DNA from: Planctomycetota bacterium
GTDB lineage: Bacteria > Planctomycetota > SBBH01 > JACQRN01
NCBI GenBank assembly: GCA_016206515.1
Contig: JACQRN010000162.1
Location: 1-9,975 of the forward strand
Direction: 5' to 3'
Length of the DNA stretch: 9,975 nucleotides
A program made the translations under genes and the position numbers. Positions 9,259 to 9,975 of the stretch are shown piece after piece (positions within the stretch are counted from its first letter, which is position 1; every line of letters starts with the position of its first letter). Below the pieces are notes generated by a model. It saw only the letters and a list, made by a program, of their open reading frames with translations. It ran no database searches and had not been told where the DNA came from.

Positions 9259-9975
9259 CCTCCCCTCGATCCTGCGTCAGACGCGCTCGTACCACTGCCT
9301 GAACTGCGGGAAGTGCACGGCGGCCTGCCCCCTCCCGGAGGTGAAGGCCGGCTACTCGCCGAGGCGGATCGTCGCCCGCTCCGTCCTGGGGTCGGACGGC
9401 TCCGGGGAGGGCGCCTGGTCGTGCCTCACCTGCGGCGCCTGCCGTTCCGTCTGCCCGATGGACGTCGACTACACCGGTTTCGTGCGCCAGGTGCGGCAGG
9501 AAGGCCTGGAGCGCGGGGAGGGGATCCCCTGCACGCACGCGGGGATCTTCCAATGCGTGCCGAGGATGCACGCCTCCTCCGACCGGACGCAGGACCGCAT
9601 GGCGTGGATCACGCCCGACCTGGAGGTGGCCACGCGCGGGGAGATCGTTCTGTTCGTGGGGTGCCTGCCGTACTACGACGAGGTCTTCTCCTGGCTCGGG
9701 ATCGCGAGCACCGACATCGCGCGCTCGGCGGTCCGCATCCTGAATCGGCTGGGGATCCGGCCGGCGATCCTCCCCGCCGAGCGTTGTTGCGGGCACGATG
9801 CGTACTGGAACGGGGAGACGGAGACCTTCCGACGCCTCGCCGAGCGGAACATCGAGACGCTCCGCTCGGCGGGCGCGAAGACGGTCCTGGCGACCTGCCC
9901 GGAGTGCTTCCTCTCTCTGTCGAAGCTGTACCCATCGGTGGGGAAGCTCCCCTTCGAGGTCCGCCACTTCTACGA
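9248..9975 (+). CDS. HdrD-like (HdrC-HdrB type) CCG-domain iron-sulfur protein, 3'-truncated by window end
   Basis: The frame is open from ATG 9248 to the window edge (about 242 residues visible, no stop). The N-terminal HdrC-like ferredoxin has two [4Fe-4S] motifs, C17/20/23/27 (CLNCGKCTAACP) and C59/62/65/69 (CLTCGACRSVCP). An HdrB-like CCG domain follows, with C139 (FVGCLPYY), C180-C181-G182 (ERCCGHD) and C217/C220 (TCPECF), the ligand pattern of the noncubane cluster that cleaves heterodisulfide in methanogen HdrB. HdrD-type proteins usually have a second CCG domain, expected beyond the edge. The start overlaps the previous gene by 11 bases and has GAAGG at 9234-9238 with a 9-base spacer. 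It is probably the terminal electron-accepting subunit; BamD and glycolate-oxidase GlcF-like proteins are related alternatives. The true acceptor is unknown. Confidence 0.88.
   Translation, partial: MGRDLPSILRQTRSYHCLNCGKCTAACPLPEVKAGYSPRRIVARSVLGSDGSGEGAWSCLTCGACRSVCPMDVDYTGFVRQVRQEGLERGEGIPCTHAGIFQCVPRMHASSDRTQDRMAWITPDLEVATRGEIVLFVGCLPYYDEVFSWLGIASTDIARSAVRILNRLGIRPAILPAERCCGHDAYWNGETETFRRLAERNIETLRSAGAKTVLATCPECFLSLSKLYPSVGKLPFEVRHFY

Overview
The window is one tightly packed plus-strand operon from an anaerobic, G+C-rich bacterium. It has nine coding regions with no gap longer than 7 bases, and both ends are cut inside a gene. Almost everything encodes iron-sulfur flavoprotein redox machinery. 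Low-potential ferredoxin enzymology, heterodisulfide-reductase (Hdr) modules and a selenocysteine codon with a bacterial-type in-frame SECIS hairpin suggest a strict anaerobe. A Desulfobacterota/Geobacter-like (old Deltaproteobacteria) lineage fits best, but that placement is inference from gene content, not from a phylogenetic marker.

Layout: (1) 1-2235 holds the end of korA, then korB and korC, the subunits of a 2-oxoacid (probably 2-oxoglutarate):ferredoxin oxidoreductase. (2) 2232-4655 is a large HdrA-MvhD fusion interrupted by one in-frame UGA at 2829-2831. The reading frame and the HdrA homology continue straight through it, and a perfect 7-bp hairpin with a GGUC loop follows 20 bases later. 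I read the gene as an 807-residue selenoprotein, not as two genes. (3) 4652-7648 is an NADH-oxidising module: a NuoF-like flavoprotein, a separate small thioredoxin-like [2Fe-2S] protein, a NuoE-like subunit and a short NuoG/HoxU-like Fe-S subunit. (4) 7645-9258 is a second, shrunken HdrA-MvhD paralogue that lacks the Sec/Cys motif and the inserted ferredoxin domain. (5) 9248 to the window end is the start of an HdrD-like protein with two [4Fe-4S] motifs and a CCG domain.

How they may work together: KorABC exchanges electrons between a 2-oxoacid/acyl-CoA couple and ferredoxin. The NuoEFG-like module exchanges electrons with NAD(H). HdrA-type flavoproteins are the known site of flavin-based electron bifurcation, and HdrD-like CCG proteins carry the disulfide- or acceptor-reducing site. 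The parts list resembles the HdrA/MvhD/NuoEFG-like electron-activation part of class II benzoyl-CoA reductase (Bam), but here it is joined to an oxoacid:ferredoxin oxidoreductase and no BamBC-type catalytic subunit is in view. The working hypothesis is a selenium-dependent NADH/ferredoxin/Hdr bifurcating (or confurcating) complex coupled to 2-oxoacid metabolism. The terminal acceptor is unknown and probably lies downstream.

No tRNA, rRNA, mobile element, CRISPR array, promoter or terminator could be supported inside the window. Most stops are TGA, so telling the recoded UGA from ordinary stops depends on its local context.
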